Of a stretch of 64,000 nt of DNA, positions 29,823 to 42,639 are shown in pieces. Made by a program: the position numbers and the translations under genes. This DNA is from Artemia franciscana. Taxonomy: Eukaryota > Arthropoda > Branchiopoda > Anostraca > Artemiidae. Position 1 is the stretch's first letter. Each line of letters opens with the position of its first letter. The stretch is taken from positions 49,343,268 to 49,407,267 of the forward strand of contig NC_088866.1 in NCBI RefSeq assembly GCF_032884065.1, read 5' to 3'. The notes beneath the pieces are model-generated. The model did no database searches. It had not been told where the DNA came from and saw only the letters and a program-made list of their open reading frames with translations.

Positions 29823-32800
29823 GTAAGTCTACAGAAGTTGTTCACTTTGACTATCACAACACTGGTATAAAACCTTACAAGGCGTCGGGTTATTTTTCAT
29901 GGAAGGGCGGCGGGGTCAAAATTAATAATTAAACTTTGAATTTATAAAATTTACAAATTTACAATTTGTTAATTAATCTGGAGTGGAGGGTCCATTTGGA
30001 CCGATGACAGAGATTACCCTCCTCGGTTGACTGTAAGCTGTTAACTTGAGTATACAAAAAATATTTCGAGGAACATTGAATTTGGGTATAAGATGACAGG
30101 GCATCTACTTCATCAGACCCTCTAGAAACTTAATTCTGTAGAGGATCTCAACTATTTAAGTTTGTATTTACATTTGATTATAAGTGCGCAGTTCATTTCC
30201 TTAGGAGGTACTGGGAGATTTTCCTTACTGGGAATCGGGCAAAATACGAAAAATGTGCATTTGTACCCCAATATTTTTTAAACAATCTGAATTAATTCCT
30301 CTGGACAAATCCGGAGATGCTATGATATTAGCACCATGTTTAAACTCAATCTAGAGTAGCGTAATTTAATTTAATGGAAAATTGTGGATCTGTAGACATA
30401 AGGTCCTTTTTATACCAAGTCTCTTAAAAACCCTTATATATTTATGTTTCAATTATAACAACGTAACTTAACCTTGTTGAGTTTATTGGGCTTTGGACGC
30501 AAAGTGTCCAAATATCAATCGAACAGATGCTGATGACCTGTAAGCCAGGAGGGACTCGCGCTAATAGTTCACAAAACCATTAAAAAAAAATGTTGATAAG
30601 ACTATAAACTATATAAATCAAAGGAATCATGATTATAAAAATGATAACTTTAAACGTTTTAAATTCATCAATTTTAAAACCCTCAAAATTTAAAAGCCGG
30701 GGAAATTTGCTTGATTTTTAAGAAGGGGGGATACCCCCTGAAAAGACGACTGATCTTGATGGAAATTGAGGCATCAAATTTAACATAAAAGAGAACGGTG
30801 TCGTAGAGGTTTGAAGCCCTTATCTACAATGTTAGAGTTGACAACCCCCCTAATATGCGGTGTAATTGCTGTTAGTTTTAATCCTTACTTCGCTCTTTAT
30901 TTTGTATTTTTTAACTTTTTATTTAATCATCTAAAAAGATTTCCTGGTTTTTTTATTATTAAATTCTTTATTTCCATTTATAAGCTTTTTTTTATAAAAG
31001 ACGGGCTGATCTGTTGTATTTTGATAAGATGGCTTAGGAGTAAATAGTCACCATTTCTTGTATCATATCTACTCTCTAAGAGGTTTATTTTTATTTATTT
31101 AACATCAATTATTAATAGAAAAGTTAACATTAGTATAATATGCTCTCTTAGAATTTCAACACTACTCTTTAATTTCAATAAAAAAAATTGTTTATCTGAC
31201 CTGTTTTGCAGCCAAAAACAGCAACTTACTCTGGCTGACTTGTGGCTGATAATTACTTAAACATAACATTTTGTGTAACTTGGGGTTGGAAATTATTTCC
31301 CCGAGCCAGCCTTTTCTTTTTAGTTTGGTTTTAGCATAGTAATGCAGTATTATTCTAAACTGAATGACCATTACACTATGGTTTCATCATAGTATTACAA
31401 TATTGTTTCAAGTCTATCTGGACCTTTCGGATATAAATTGTTTTTGAAGGTGGAAAGGGTGCCGTTCAGAATTATAGAATTTTAGCAATAAAAAGGTGCC
31501 AAACTTAAGTATTATTTAGTTTGGTTGGCCACTTTCCAAATTCCTATGATGACTGGTAAGTTGCAGCTGCCCCCCTCCCCCAGATCGAAGAACACAGAGG
31601 AAAAAAAAAATTAAATAGCAGATAACTGCAGATTTAAGAAAAAAAACTGAACTCTCCTAGCGTGTACTTCTGCATTGGCAGCATTTTTTTAAGTAAGTTA
31701 AGCTTGTTTGCACTTATCCTTCTAGATTTGAATTCTGTGAAAAAAAATCAACTAATATAAGTTAATTCTCTCGTTCATGTCGTTCTTTAATTCAGCAGAT
31801 GAAAAATATATCGGCCAATTAATCTTCATTATTGTAACCTCATAATCTCAAAGAAATGTTTAGATATAAAAAGAAAATATCTTTTCTTAAGGAACATTTT
31901 ATTGGTTTTGCTCCAACGAGCAAAACCTTTGTAAAGATTTAAATATCAAACAGTTCGTGGTAACGAACTGTATCAAACAGTTCGTGGTAACGAACTGTAG
32001 TAAGGGGCGACCCGGCTCAATAGTAACCAAAACTCTAAAAAATGGAATTTTGATACCAATAGCTGCATCAAAAGAATCGCATTTTAATGCTGGTTTTAAA
32101 TATATAAGTTTCATCAAGTTTAGTCTTACCCATCAAAAGTTACGAGCCTGAGAAAATTTGCGTTATTTTAGAAAATAGGGGGAAACGTCCCCTAAAAGTC
32201 ATAGAATCTTAACGAAAATCACACCATCAGATTCAGCGTATCAGAGAACCCTACTGTAGAAGTTTCGAGCTCCTATCTACAAAAATGTGGAATTTTGCAT
32301 TTTTGCCAGAAGGCAGATCACGGATGCGTGTTTATTTGTTTTTTTGTTTTTTTGTTTTTTTTTGTTTTTTTTTTCTTTTTCCCAGGGGTGATCGTATCAA
32401 CCCAGTTGTCCTAGAATGTTGCAAGAGGGCTCATTCTAACGGAAATGAAAAGTTCTAGTCCCCTTTTTAAGTGACCAAAAAAATTGGAGGGCACCTAGGC
32501 CCCCACCCACGCTAATTATTTTCCCAAAGTCAACGAATCAAAATTCTGAGATAGTCATTTTATTCAGCGTAGTCGAAAAACCTTATAACTATGTCTTTGG
32601 GGACGACTTACTCCCCCAGAGTCCCCGTGGGAGGGGCAACAAGTTACAAACTTTGACCTGTGCTTACATATAGTAATGGTTATTGGGAAGTATACAGGCG
32701 TTTTCAGGAGGATTTTTTTGGTTTGGGGGGGGGGGGGGTTGAGAAGAGGGGGATATGCTGGGGGAACTTTCCTTAGAGAATTTGTAATGGGAGAAGAAAA

Positions 32801-34460
32801 TTTCCATGAAGGGAGAGCAGGATATAGGCTACTAGCATTATTTTAAAAAAAAATACAATTAAAAAATAAAAGTGAAAAAGCTTTTTCAGCTGGAAGTAAG
32901 GAACAGCAATAAAACTTAAAACAAACAGAAATTATTACCCATATGAGGGGCTCACCTCCTTCTAATACCTCGCTCTTTACGCTAAAGTATTTTCAGTAAT
33001 TTAAACTACTTATTCTACGGCTTTTGTGATTCAGGGGGTCATTCTTAATGAATTGGGATAAAATTTAAGCTTTAGTGTAAAGAGCGAGGTACTGAAGATG
33101 GGGCGAATCCCCTCATATATGTAATAAAAACATGAGAATACAAAAGTTCTTTACGTAAGCTAATTTATAAGTTACGTAAATCTTTTACCAATAAAAAGAT
33201 TCGTAAAAAATTAAAAGTTCTAGTTGCCTTTTTAATTAACCAAAAAATCGGGGGGCAACCAGGTTTCGTCCCCCGCTCTTTTTTCTCAAAATCATTCGAT
33301 CAAAATTATGAGAAAGCCATTAAGCCAAAAAAAAAATATGCAAATTTTGGTTTTGATTATTCCTCTGCGGAGAGCCAAAATCAAAACATGCATTGATTCA
33401 AAAACGTTCAGAAATTAAATAAAAAAAACAAGTTTTTTTAACTGAAAGTAAGGAGCGACATTAAAACTTAAAACGCACAGAAATTACTTCGTATATGAAA
33501 GAGGCTGCTTCCTCATCAACGCCCCGCTCTTTACGCTAAAGTTTTTTACTGTTTTATAAAGAAGAATTGAGAGAAAGAGTCAAACTATAGCGTAAAGAGC
33601 GGGGCGTTGATGAGGAAGCAGCCTCTTTCATATGCGAAGTAATTTCTGTGCGTTTTAAGTTTTAATGTCGCTCCTTACTTTCAGTTAAAAAAACTTGTTT
33701 TTTTTTATTTTGTTACAGTTACAAGGCTAGTTTTAGGCTCTTCCTTCTACCGTGTCTCTCTTTCACCCCCTCCCCTCTGTCTCCCTGTGTATCTCCTTCT
33801 CTCCCCCCTCACACTCTCTTATTATATTTTCACCCCCCCCCCCTCCTGTCTTCCTCCCCCTCATTCCTACTCCCTCTCTCTGTATCCACACTTTCTTTCG
33901 TTTAATATTTTTTCGCTTTTTCTATCTTGTTCCTTTCTCTTTCTCCCCCCGATAATTCTTTATTTTTCTCTGTGATTTAGAACACAAAGTCTCTATCTTC
34001 TTCGCTTTTGACACTTTTCTCACAATTTCTTTGCCAACTCTCTATTTCGTCCTTTTGTTTGTTTGTCTCCCTGCCCTTATCTAAGTTCAAATACATAGAA
34101 ACAGAAAAATTACTTTAAAAATAGATTATGACTTAAAAAGTTTCCGTTCTTTTTACAGGCTTAGTATTTCCCACAGAAGAACCAATCAGGTTTCAAAAAG
34201 GTGAAAATATTTATCTCTCCAGAAATTACATTTCCTTGTTAGTCTAGATTTGTCATTCATAATTAGTGAACCGTGCATTTGCAACAGAAAATGAGGTTAT
34301 TTGGCTTCTCTTTATGGTATACCCTACAGACATAAAGTTTATCGCCTACGAAAATTTTCGCAAAGTAAACCGATGGAATTAACGAATATTTTGTAACACG
34401 GAAGTATAGGGCAGCTATCGTTTCCCTCGCTGTTTGCTTTAATTAAATTTTCTGTTTCAG
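29823..34460 (+). other. Copy-B intron between the duplicated Epac-type exons
   Basis: Equivalent to 465-3265 plus the inserted E element. It also contains the diverged E block at about 30490-30830 and the C/T-rich tract (33740-33960). Confidence 0.65.
31947..33709 (+). mobile_element. E-family repeat inserted in duplication copy B
   Basis: Absent from the matching place in copy A (near 2570, 'ccaaatattgttacaatg'). It starts with 'caaacagttcgtggtaacg', with a 27-bp tandem duplication of that end, and finishes with 'gtcgctccttactttcag' plus T-rich DNA. Same block order as 18256-20031. It inserted after the duplication, or was lost from copy A. Confidence 0.85.
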
Positions 34461-34585
34461 TAATTCAACCACCAACGCCACGTAGTGAAATGGAGGTTCA
34501 GAATTATCTTTGCAATCTTCGAGTTTTTGACAACCAAAGGATATTAACAGGACTTTCTCAACGCTTAGAACCGAAACGACAATAG
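34461..34585 (+). pseudogene. Second copy of the Epac-type last exon
   Basis: Open to TAG at 34583-34585 with its 'tgtttcag' acceptor intact. The translation has IQPPTPRSEM, YLCNLRVFDNQR and LSQRLEPKRQ. Compared with copy A, Arg is Cys and Ile is Phe in the conserved 'LRVIDNQR' segment. It could still serve as an alternative 3' exon of the copy-A gene by skipping over 31 kb, which is unlikely but testable. Confidence 0.65.
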
Positions 34586-36218
34586 ACTAAAAATCCAAAA
34601 TTATGGGACCAGTTCTTTATGTGCTCTCTTTTTTTTATTTTTCTATCGCTTTGTGAAATTGTATATCTATTTTTTGTTCCGGAGTCTGATCCGTCGAATA
34701 TATATCGCACGATAAACTTCTTAATAATCCATTAGCTGCTCACAAGTAACGGAGGTAATTTGAATCAGGGCCTCTCATTTTTTTTCATACTGTATACCTT
34801 TTTGAATCCCACTCTCTTTCCCCTTCTTTATTAGAGACAAAAACATGTCTAATATCCTCTCTTGTGCCCTTAGTGGTGTTTGCTCCCGTATTGAGGTTGG
34901 AGTCTCTGACCTGGATTGAATAATTGCGAAAGAAGTACAAGACTCCATAACCCCGGGATTTGTTTCCGGTGATGAGGCTATGCAAAAGCGTCTCCATATC
35001 AATCAAAAACAAAATGAAGAAGAAGTTACACCATGACCTTGTAGGTCGCAGGATAGAATATGGGACAAAATCATGTGAGAACATGCAGTATGAAAAGGGT
35101 ATAGAATGTAATTATTCAAATAGAAAATGAGCAGAATAGAATTTGAGGATAAATTCGATAGAATATGATAAAAGAAGCAGAATATGGGCATACTGTTCTT
35201 ACTAGTACATGCTGGTTCTACGGTGTGTATAACTATTAGGCTTGTACTTTATTAGCCACCCAGTCAAAATCCTGTCTACCTGACGAATCTAGACAAAAGC
35301 CAGTTCTGAGGCATCCAAGATTAAGGGTGGGGGGGGGTAAGTAAATCCAAGATGAATGCTCCAGCCACGCTTGAACAGAAAAGAGGCCAAAGGGTCCTAT
35401 GGTATTTCAAGATTTTTCTTCAATCTTCAACAGTTTTCCCTCAGCAAAATATTATTATAAAGAATTAGGAGGTTAGAAAAAAAGAAGGAAAAACTAAACA
35501 AAAATTCAAGCTTGACAACCTCTTGGACACTGGAAGGAGAAATTAGTAGATAGAAGAAAAAAGTGGTAATCGTTTGTAGAGTATGAATTCTGGCTGGTAA
35601 AATAACAAAATGCCAATGAAAAGACTAGTTCAATTTAGAAAGGTTTATTTGTATCAAGTTTGAAAGAAAATAAAAATTTTCAAAGGTGTGTCGCTATAGA
35701 AAAAGAACGGTTACCAGTAACTCTAATTTACTATCAATGTAACCGTAATGTTGACGTGGTTTACTGGCCCTAGCCTTTTTTCCTACAGATAGGCTCCATA
35801 TTGTCAATCAAGAAAAGTCAATCATGACGTCACGACAAGTCAATCAAATCAAGACGTTAAAAATGTTCTAAAAGATAAAGGTAAAAATTACGTGACAGTA
35901 TTCATTGGTGGCATGCCTATCCTTTGGCCCCAGATGGATTGATGGCCCAAAAGCACGATCTATTGCTATCTGTCATCCTTCAAGTGTAAACCACGGTCTA
36001 GCCATACTAACTGTTCTTTAATCGTGTCACTAAAAGATTATAATCAATTCACATTTTATTACAGCTTAGGCTACTGCAAGATATATGGGATGTCAAAAAA
36101 GCACCCAGGGCCATATCCAGTATTTCTTTTTAATGGGGAGAGGGTTTAACAAAAAAGTTTTTTTAACGAATCCAAAAATGTCATTATGCATTTTATTACG
36201 TTTTTACGAGTCGGACGA

Positions 36219-36359
36219 TTTACTATTATTTAAGAATTAACAACGCTTCTTGACTACTAAGGTCCCTGTGTCGGCCCTGCAGTGCATTCCTGCAGCGTGA
36301 TTCGATCTCTGGTCCCGTATTACCAAGCTAAGGTCAAATCCACTGCACCACCACAGGAC
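36219..36359 (-). mobile_element. tRNA-derived SINE, clean insertion with empty site in copy A
   Basis: Same family as 8249-8384. On minus the head reads 'gtcctgtggtggtgcagtgg' and B-box-like 'gatcgaatc' follows. It is flanked by an 11-13-bp direct repeat 'acgagtcggac(ga)' at 36206-36218 and 36360-36372. The paralogous copy A has the uninterrupted single site at 4954-4964. It inserted after the segmental duplication. Confidence 0.88.
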
Positions 36360-36924
36360 ACGAGTCGGACGAACATTTCGGGAGGGGGAGATTCAAACCC
36401 TTCCGCTGAATACGGACTTGCGAGTATCTAAAGTTATCCTTAGACAATTCATTTCGAAAACATTAACAGATCTTCCTCAGCCTTTAAAAGCATCCACATT
36501 TCAAAGCCATATTTAACCACAGTCATTACTTTAGCTTCAACTATTCTAATATTTATTCATAGACACAACTTTCGAATCTTCCAAACCTTTTTCAACTGAA
36601 AAAAAATTTCTTTCACCATGGTTATATTACCTTTTACATCTTTACTCCCCCCACCCCTATACTAATAATAGCATCCAGTTAAGTGAAATTATCCAATGAA
36701 GCAATCTCTTCGAATGTTGACATGTTTGTAAAGCTCAATTGTCATTTGATCTGTCAATCTGAGTTGGTTCAATCTGATTACGAGACAAATCAAGATGACT
36801 TAGACACCTTGAACAAAAAATGATTTAGTCTTGTTTTGAGTGCTCTGTCCGTGATACTTTCTTCTTCTTGTTTGGATTTTTATGAAGATACTCTTGCATA
36901 ATCTTAGAATATGTGTTGAATTAA

Positions 36925-37022
36925 GGGCCCTGCTTCTGAAATTTGGGACTCAGACCCAGAGGCTCAAATTCTGGGTCCTGTATTACCAAGCACAGATCAA
37001 TCCTACAGCACCACTTCAGTAA
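36925..37022 (-). mobile_element. Diverged SINE relative
   Basis: 'tgggtcctgtattaccaagcacagatcaa' followed by 'cagcaccacttcag' parallels the SINE head on the minus strand, but with many differences and no clear flanking repeat. Confidence 0.45.
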
Positions 37023-38581
37023 ACCCAACACCATCACAATATTAGATATAATGGCTACACCGTTAAATGAATAAGGGCTAAAGCTTTAAATGAATAAGGG
37101 CTACCACGATTGAATATAAACACTAATAAGTTTATGAATAATTTATTTTTAACAAATAAATAAATATTCGGTTTCATAATTGTTAAGGTATATTCATAAA
37201 TAGATTCATGCTAATAGGGAAAAATTAATAACATTAAATTACTATGAATAAGTACTATAGCTTTAGTTTAAGACAATTAAAAAAATCACTTAGATACGTC
37301 CAGATATTTTGCTTGACGTTCAAAATCTCTGTCATCTAAAATGCAGAAATACCAGACTTAAGAGGTCAAGCATACAAGAAAATAATATAAAGAGATAAAA
37401 AGCCGTTATGTAATAAAAGAAAAACGAAAAACCCGTCTTAACAACTATATTTGTTGTTAAGTAAAAGTTCTTGACAACTCCAATATGATGGAAAAATATG
37501 CTAAACAAACCTAAACAAGCTTAATTTTAACAGGGTGGCAAATAAAGTCCACTGATATCATGGTTATTTTAAAAACGTACCCCCCTGTATCACTAGTTTA
37601 GGTCAATGCTCTTGCGCACGATGAAACGCAAGCACATGTATGCTGGGAATTAAAATCTGTACCATCTGTCTCAAGTCTGATACAACAGTCAGTAGTAGTT
37701 TCAGGCCTCATAATCTGGAAAGAAGGGGCAAGGTATACCACAGGAGTATAAAATATAAAAAAGAAATTAATGTCAGATGACAAACAAAATGGGGAAGCTG
37801 TCCTCCTGCCTAGGCCTAGAACCACCATTGTCAACAATACTGTGAGATGATCTTTGATTGAATGAAAGTGATTGCAAGAGATCATTTTAAAGTAACCTGA
37901 GGCGTTTGCACTGGCAGAAAGTTATTGTGAGGGAAAGTGGTAGTTTATGCATTTAGTCAAATTATCACTGACCGCCAATGAAAACATTTCTTTCTCAAGT
38001 ACGTAAGATTTTCTTGCTGCTCAAATTTGAGAGAGATGGTAAATATAGCGTTACGGGAGTCTAAGCTAGTGAATTGGCAACCATATTCACCGTCCTGTTA
38101 ATGATGTTATTGTCAAATATTTGAGCATTATCTTATGATATTAGAATATAATAAAAATAAGGGTCTAAAAAGCACCAAAAGTACCGTGGCATATTTACGA
38201 ATATAACGTATGTTGTATTCCTTCGGGACGACCACATGAAATTGTTTTTGGGACGAGTGGTAAAACTGGTCTCTGAATAGATATCTAGCATCTCTGAAGA
38301 TATACCTGGACATTGGGAATCTATAAGATGACAACAGTTTCACAATCGCAGTCGTCAGTGGTAAAATAAACTGGACCATGAAAATGGGAAAAGTTTTGTC
38401 TATAGATTCGACATTCAAGAAAGTAAGCTTTGAAGACAAAAGGCTATTTTGAATATAATATTTTGCCTGCGCTAAATAGCCGACCCACTACCGATTGAAG
38501 AATGGCCTTAAAAGTAAAGATGGCGTTAAGAAAAATATAAATTTAAAATTCATTTTTGTGAGCTGCTAAACAGCATTTAGT
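37023..38581. other. 5' flank of the ZRSR2-like gene
   Basis: No exon or repeat recognised. The promoter of the downstream gene should lie here or overlap its right end. An AT-rich 'aaaaatataaattt' lies about 50 bp upstream of the ATG, but I would not call it a TATA box. Confidence 0.3.
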
Positions 38582-38729
38582 ATGACAGATCGGTTAATCA
38601 ACTCGACACTTATTAAGAATAAAGGATATCTTCCTCATTCAGTTTTTAATAAGCTTTTGAAAAAATACTCGAGGAAAGCTAGAAGAAAATATGCTGCAAT
38701 ACAGAGAAACCAGACTCATGAAGGTTGTG
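38582..38729 (+). CDS. ZRSR2: ZRSR2/Urp-like U2AF35-related splicing factor, first coding exon
   Basis: The ATG at 38582 has an in-frame TAA at 38567-38569, which fixes the start. The exon has 148 nt and ends at a consensus 'gtaagt'. The translation MTDRLINSTLIKNKGY then FNKLLKKYSRKARRKYAAIQRN resembles the basic 'KKYRAALKKEKRKKRRQELA' N terminus of ZRSR2. ZRSR2 proteins recognise 3' splice sites, chiefly of U12-type introns, in the nucleus. The CCCH fingers and the U2AF-homology motif that define the family would lie in exons beyond this window, so the assignment rests on the N-terminal region and is weaker than a domain match. Confidence 0.7.
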
Positions 38730-38832
38730 GTAAGTATTAATTGATTTCTTCTCAGTTATAGCTTACCATATGATTGAAATAGATTCTTTTACCGTTTTCT
38801 GGAAGTTGAATTTCTGAGATGAAGGTTTATAT

Positions 38833-39460
38833 GGTAAAATTCCAGTTGAGTGACTTCTTACTATCTCAGAAAGGGGTTAGGTTAGGAAAATGAAAATTTC
38901 AGGGATTGGTCTACAGGCTAAAGTATATCCTGGGAAGGTACTTTGAAGAATCCACCTTCACTCCTTCTCCCTTTAGAGAGCCCTGAAATTTGCTTACATG
39001 ACATTTCTATAGCTATTAATTTTGACAAAACTACATTTTACCTTAATTTCCAGTTACCAGTTGCTTTTTCTCTGCCTTAAGTTCTGAAAAAGCAATTCCT
39101 GTCGTTTGAATAGAATTCTGAGTCATATCAATGTTTTTTTCTCAAAATTTAGGAAATGTAGGCCTATCTTCATATCTTTAGAACCTTATAAATTAGGATT
39201 GAGCAAAATAGTGAATCTGAAAACAATTTTGTTGTACTTCTTTAAGCAGAAGGTTTATTCTGCAAGATTTCACATTTATATGCACATTTTTAAAGGTCAT
39301 CAAAGGTCAGGGCCCTCTAGAGGGAGAATGAGCAGAGGAAGGTACTTCAAAATACCTTCCAAGGACATACTTTAGCCTGTAGACCCATCCCTGAAAGTTT
39401 CATTTTCCTAACCTAACCCCTTTCTGAGATAGCAAGAAGTCACTCAACTAGAATTTTAAC
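38833..39460. mobile_element. Long inverted-repeat (MITE-like) element in ZRSR2 intron 1
   Basis: The left arm 38833-38986 ('...gactt cttactatctcagaaagg...') is inverted at 39306-39460, with arms of about 155 bp and roughly 85-90% similarity by eye. A 320-bp non-coding centre lies between. Not related to the E family. Target-site duplication not resolved. Confidence 0.75.
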
Positions 39461-39832
39461 ATTTAGATCATTCTATTTGTCTTGGACAGTAGGTTTAGTT
39501 GAGTTAGGGAAATGAAACTTTAAACCAGAGTTGTGAATGATCAAATGCATAATTTACCAAAATATTGCTTGAAATGCCTTTAAAAGTGTATAATAATGTA
39601 AAATTTTTTTAATATAATATTAAAATATTCTGGATATTATAAGGTAATAATTTCTTTGTTTTAGTGTTTTTGTTTAGATTCTAAATAGGCTATTCCTTGG
39701 CCTAGTCTATATAGGGGAATGTCAAGGAGAGGGTGTACCCACTTGTGAGTTAATTGCTTATCATATATAGAAATAGCATACAAAAGCATCAAGTAGTATG
39801 TTTACCTTGCTCCCTCCTATATCAGTAATTGA

Positions 39833-39835
<3 letters not shown>

Positions 39836-39899
<64 letters not shown>
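39836..39899. repeat. (TA)n microsatellite
   Basis: About 32 uninterrupted TA units. Confidence 0.95.
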
Positions 39900-39901
<2 letters not shown>

Positions 39902-40867
39902 ACCTCTACTCCTTCCCCCATCACAGGGTGCTGACCTTCTATGATCTTTGGGCTATTAATCAAAACAATATGTAGTAAATGTTACACCATCAGTAATACT
40001 GCTGTAGGCTATAGCTGGTTTTAGCTGCCTTCCAAGGCAGCCATATCCAAGGTGTAGTTATTCAGCCTATCAGGGTAAAGCTTTACTTTCATCACAAGGT
40101 TTCAAAATGCATAGTACTGCATATAGCAAGATGCTTATGATTGCATATTGTTTCTTAGTCATTATTACTGAAATGTGTCTATTTTTCAGCTTTCTAAAAT
40201 CCCTCTTCAATAAAACTAAAAATGTGTAAAGGGGGTAGGGTTTTGAACCTAAAATAACAAGGTTTGAAAAAAAAAGTTGGCAGGGTTTAAAAACTAAAAT
40301 ATCCTCCCTTCTAACTTTTAACACAGAAGCTTGCCCTTAAGTAACCACAATCTCTGCAGCAAATGGGGTTGTAATGATGAAACATCAAACAAGGCTTAAC
40401 CAGTCAGACCTCACCCTGCTGCCTGCAGGGCTCATTGACTAATAGGCTTTGCTCTATAAGTAATGTTACCTATAAGCAAAATTGGACATTGCACCGCCTA
40501 CCTTTTGTAATATTTAATTAATCACTCTGATTTGCTGGTTCAAATTTTATCACAGGCCAATGTCACAACAGCTACTATTGCATTTGTTCAGAAACGGCTA
40601 ATTTAAATGTGAAAGTGAACCATCTTACAGATTAGCATTAATGAAAATGGAGGTTTTTAATCTTTCAACTTCCTACTATAGAGGAATTACCAGTGATGAC
40701 TGGAATTAGGATTTAAGATATAATTTCATTCATATTGTGCTACCCCAACTTTTCCCTTGGCTTCAAACCCCTGCCCACTTAATACGTTTTTAGTTTGCCC
40801 CATAGATGAGAAGGGTCAACCAGAAATGGATGTGCTTCTAGAATTAGCATTTCTAAGTGCCATAATA

Positions 40868-40900
40868 TGGAAACTATGCTGCTTTGCAGCATAGTTTCCA
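40868..40900. repeat. Perfect hairpin, 15-bp stem, 3-nt loop
   Basis: 'tggaaactatgctgc' then 'ttt' then its exact inverse. It is in an intron on the transcribed strand, so an RNA hairpin could form. Confidence 0.85.
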
Positions 40901-42639
40901 GTTTAGACAGCTTGTGATTAAACTAAACAATTACCCTTAGCAGAACTAGACTATTTAGGCAATTGAAACTTTCAAAAATTAGTTCAGATCCTGAAAAAAG
41001 TTCCCAAAAAAATCCTAGAAATTTTATTCTCCTAGCTCATCTGCTCTCTTTTAAACACTAAAGAAAGTTTTTCTTTGCACTCTAATTTTGTTCTAAGTTT
41101 TGTACAGAAAATTAGGCCATACCTAATTGTACAACCTAATTTTCAAGAAAGCAAAAAACCCATAATTTACAATTCTAACCTGCTGGCTCTTTTAAGAAAG
41201 CATCTTTACCTTTTGTTTTTTTTTAAATCCCATCATTTAGAATTCTAAAGCTTGTTGCAAAGTTAGAATTTTTTTGTTCTAAGGAAGTACAAGTTTCATA
41301 AATGCAGCATACATACAGCCCTACTAAGGTTCAATAAGCTATTCTAACCTCATAAGCTTACTCTAGTGCTTCTAAGATTAAAAGATCTAACTTTGAAACA
41401 AATTTGGTTTCCTGGCTCGAATCCTGAGAACTGCCCAGCAAAATCCCATAGACTCTGGGACAAAACCTGATATTGATTTTTCATAGTTAAAACCAGTGAT
41501 TGGTCTCTCTTTACAGAATTATTAAACCTTTCAGGTTTATGTTTATGTTTTGTTTATGTTTATGTTTTGAAAGGTTTAAACAACTTTTTTAAGATTGTAT
41601 TAGCTATTGGTCTATTCCTTTATGAGTCTTGCTCACATAGCACAAAAACATCTTTTGATGCTCCTTAAAAGCTATTGCCTTACAGAGGGGAAGGGGAGGG
41701 ATAAAGATAGATGCTTAAAGACACCACTGCATGTCTTTATTTAAGGTGTGGTTCTATGCATGGTTCTTTCATTCACCCTAAAGCTTTGCATGACAGGGAA
41801 AAACTGATATTCTAGGGCTTTACCACTGCTTTTTAAACAGCAATTTTTTTTACCAAAGATGTATTTGAGATTTTGGTGAAGCTTCTATTTAAATCATAAA
41901 TTGATTTGTCTAATTTCTATAGAAAGTTGATAAAACTGTGCAATATGACTGGTTTGTCACTTTAGTATTTAGATTATTCTTTGTTTTTAGGTTTCGTTGA
42001 TCAGTTGCTGTTCTGCTTTTGCTTTTATAGCTAGTTTATGTAACATTTCAGTTTTAATTTGTAGTTGCTGATATGAGGAATTCTGTTTTATAGTTTTTTT
42101 TTTTTTTTTACTAAATTTCTTAAAAGAAATTCTATTCAACATTACTAAAAAAATAAAAGAATAAACCATCCCAATAGTTCTGCTCCTCCTTGCTGGTTAT
42201 AGGCTACTATTTTTCCAATCCCCCCCCCCCTTTATGTGTTTTATTAACCAGTTTAATTTGTTACACAATTCCTACTATCTTTACTTGATTTTAATCTTTT
42301 TGACATGTTGAGTTATGCTTCATGTGTGCCTAAGATATAATAAGCCCAATTTACAAATCAGATAAATGTTTTTAGTTTTTCTGGAGATTTTCCTTTACTC
42401 TCCCTCCACCCTTTATCCACCATGGATAGTAAGTGAAAGGAAAGATTATTAAATCCTACTGAGATATCTGCAAGGCCAGTCTCATGCTATGACTCATATG
42501 CTTCTAAATGCCTTTGATTTGTGTCAAGCATAGATCAAAATAATGACTTACGTTGTTATATGCTCTGATCAAACACGGGGGGGGGGATGCTTCCAGAACC
42601 TCTTCATATCTCATTATTTAGATTTATTTTTATTATATA

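Larger units (their letters stand above)
29517..36758 (+). repeat. Segmental duplication, copy B
   Basis: Same orientation as 1-5349. It is larger because of an E element (31947-33709) and a SINE (36219-36359). It also lacks about 180 bp before the first exon (copy A about 150-335). Homology ends after 'tgatctgtca' near 36758 and continues into 'atctgagttggttc', unlike copy A. Confidence 0.93.
39461..42639 (+). other. Rest of ZRSR2-like intron 1, left part
   Basis: A (TA)n tract lies at 39836-39899, a perfect 15-bp-stem hairpin at 40868-40900, and an 'aaacctttca...tgaaaggttt' hairpin around 'tttatgtttatgtttt' repeats at about 41525-41578. No additional exon fits the phase and family. Confidence 0.5.

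Noticed and set aside
37598-38439. Minus-strand ORFs of 95 and 103 codons before the ZRSR2-like gene
   Set aside because: No motif, codon pattern or splice support; length expected by chance in AT-rich DNA.
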